NCBI GenBank assembly: GCA_023423995.1
Contig: JAFAEL010000110.1
Location: 1-16,084 of the forward strand
Reading direction: 5' to 3'
DNA from: Pseudomonadota bacterium
GTDB lineage: Bacteria; Pseudomonadota; Alphaproteobacteria; Rhizobiales; Beijerinckiaceae
DNA length: 16,084 bases
The notes beneath the pieces are model-generated. The model had not been told where the DNA came from, searched no databases, and saw nothing but the letters and a program-made list of their open reading frames with translations. Below, piece after piece: positions 16,017 through 16,084 of the stretch; position 1 is the stretch's first letter; each line of letters opens with the position of its first letter. A program made the position numbers and the translations under genes.

Positions 16017-16084
16017 GATCCTCCCCCGCCCTGCGGGGGAGGGGGACCATGCGGTCCGGCGAAGCCGGCGGCATGGTGGAGGGG
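16017..16084. repeat. palindromic repeat after paaD, continuing past the window edge
   Basis: Perfect 9-bp stem CTCCCCCGC / GCGGGGGAG with CCT loop (16021-16041), then GGTCCGGCGAAGCCGG and a GGAGGGG end. Its composition and hairpin style are like the element inside paaD. Its right half is cut off, so full extent is unknown. No coding frame is recognised after the paaD stop at 16000. Confidence 0.7.

Overview
The window is a high-GC stretch with strong G/C preference at third codon positions. Its gene content points to an alphaproteobacterium, probably of the order Hyphomicrobiales (Methylobacterium/Microvirga/Bosea-like). The pointers are a soluble poly-HAMP sensor kinase, a DUF5985 pair, a fused LivM-LivG transporter protein, a paaX-paaABCD cluster, and GC-rich palindromic intergenic repeats. 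The taxonomic assignment is inference.

Region 1 (1-5564, all minus strand) is a signalling block. Transcription runs leftwards from a membrane-bound dCache-PAS-GGDEF diguanylate cyclase, through a small winged-helix-like protein and two tiny DUF5985-type membrane proteins, to the 5' part of a giant poly-HAMP histidine kinase that leaves the window at base 1. The kinase shows HAMP units repeating every 276 bp (92 residues).

Region 2 (5565-7900) holds small housekeeping or stress genes: a Nudix hydrolase (+), a 73-residue hydrophilic THEHQ-type protein (-), a possible 26-residue membrane peptide (+), a YhbS-like GNAT acetyltransferase (-), a roughly 300-bp gene-poor stretch with a candidate small RNA or leader ending in an intrinsic terminator, and a 91-residue hypothetical protein (+).

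Region 3 (7918-11530, minus) is a LIV/HAAT-type ABC transporter operon, livH - livM::livG fusion - livF, joined by ATGA overlaps. No substrate-binding protein gene is in the window.

Region 4 (11726-16084, plus) starts with a small single-TM protein, then paaX (repressor), a short promoter region full of inverted repeats, and paaA-paaB-paaC-paaD, the start of the phenylacetyl-CoA epoxidase operon; paaE and the rest presumably lie downstream. Every junction after paaA carries a GC-rich palindromic repeat, and one such element forms the N-terminal coding region of paaD. The transporter next to paaX may import phenylacetate or a related aromatic acid (inference from proximity only).

Most long open frames antisense to or out of phase with these genes are GC-rich shadows. 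No rRNA, tRNA, CRISPR array, transposase or phage gene was seen.
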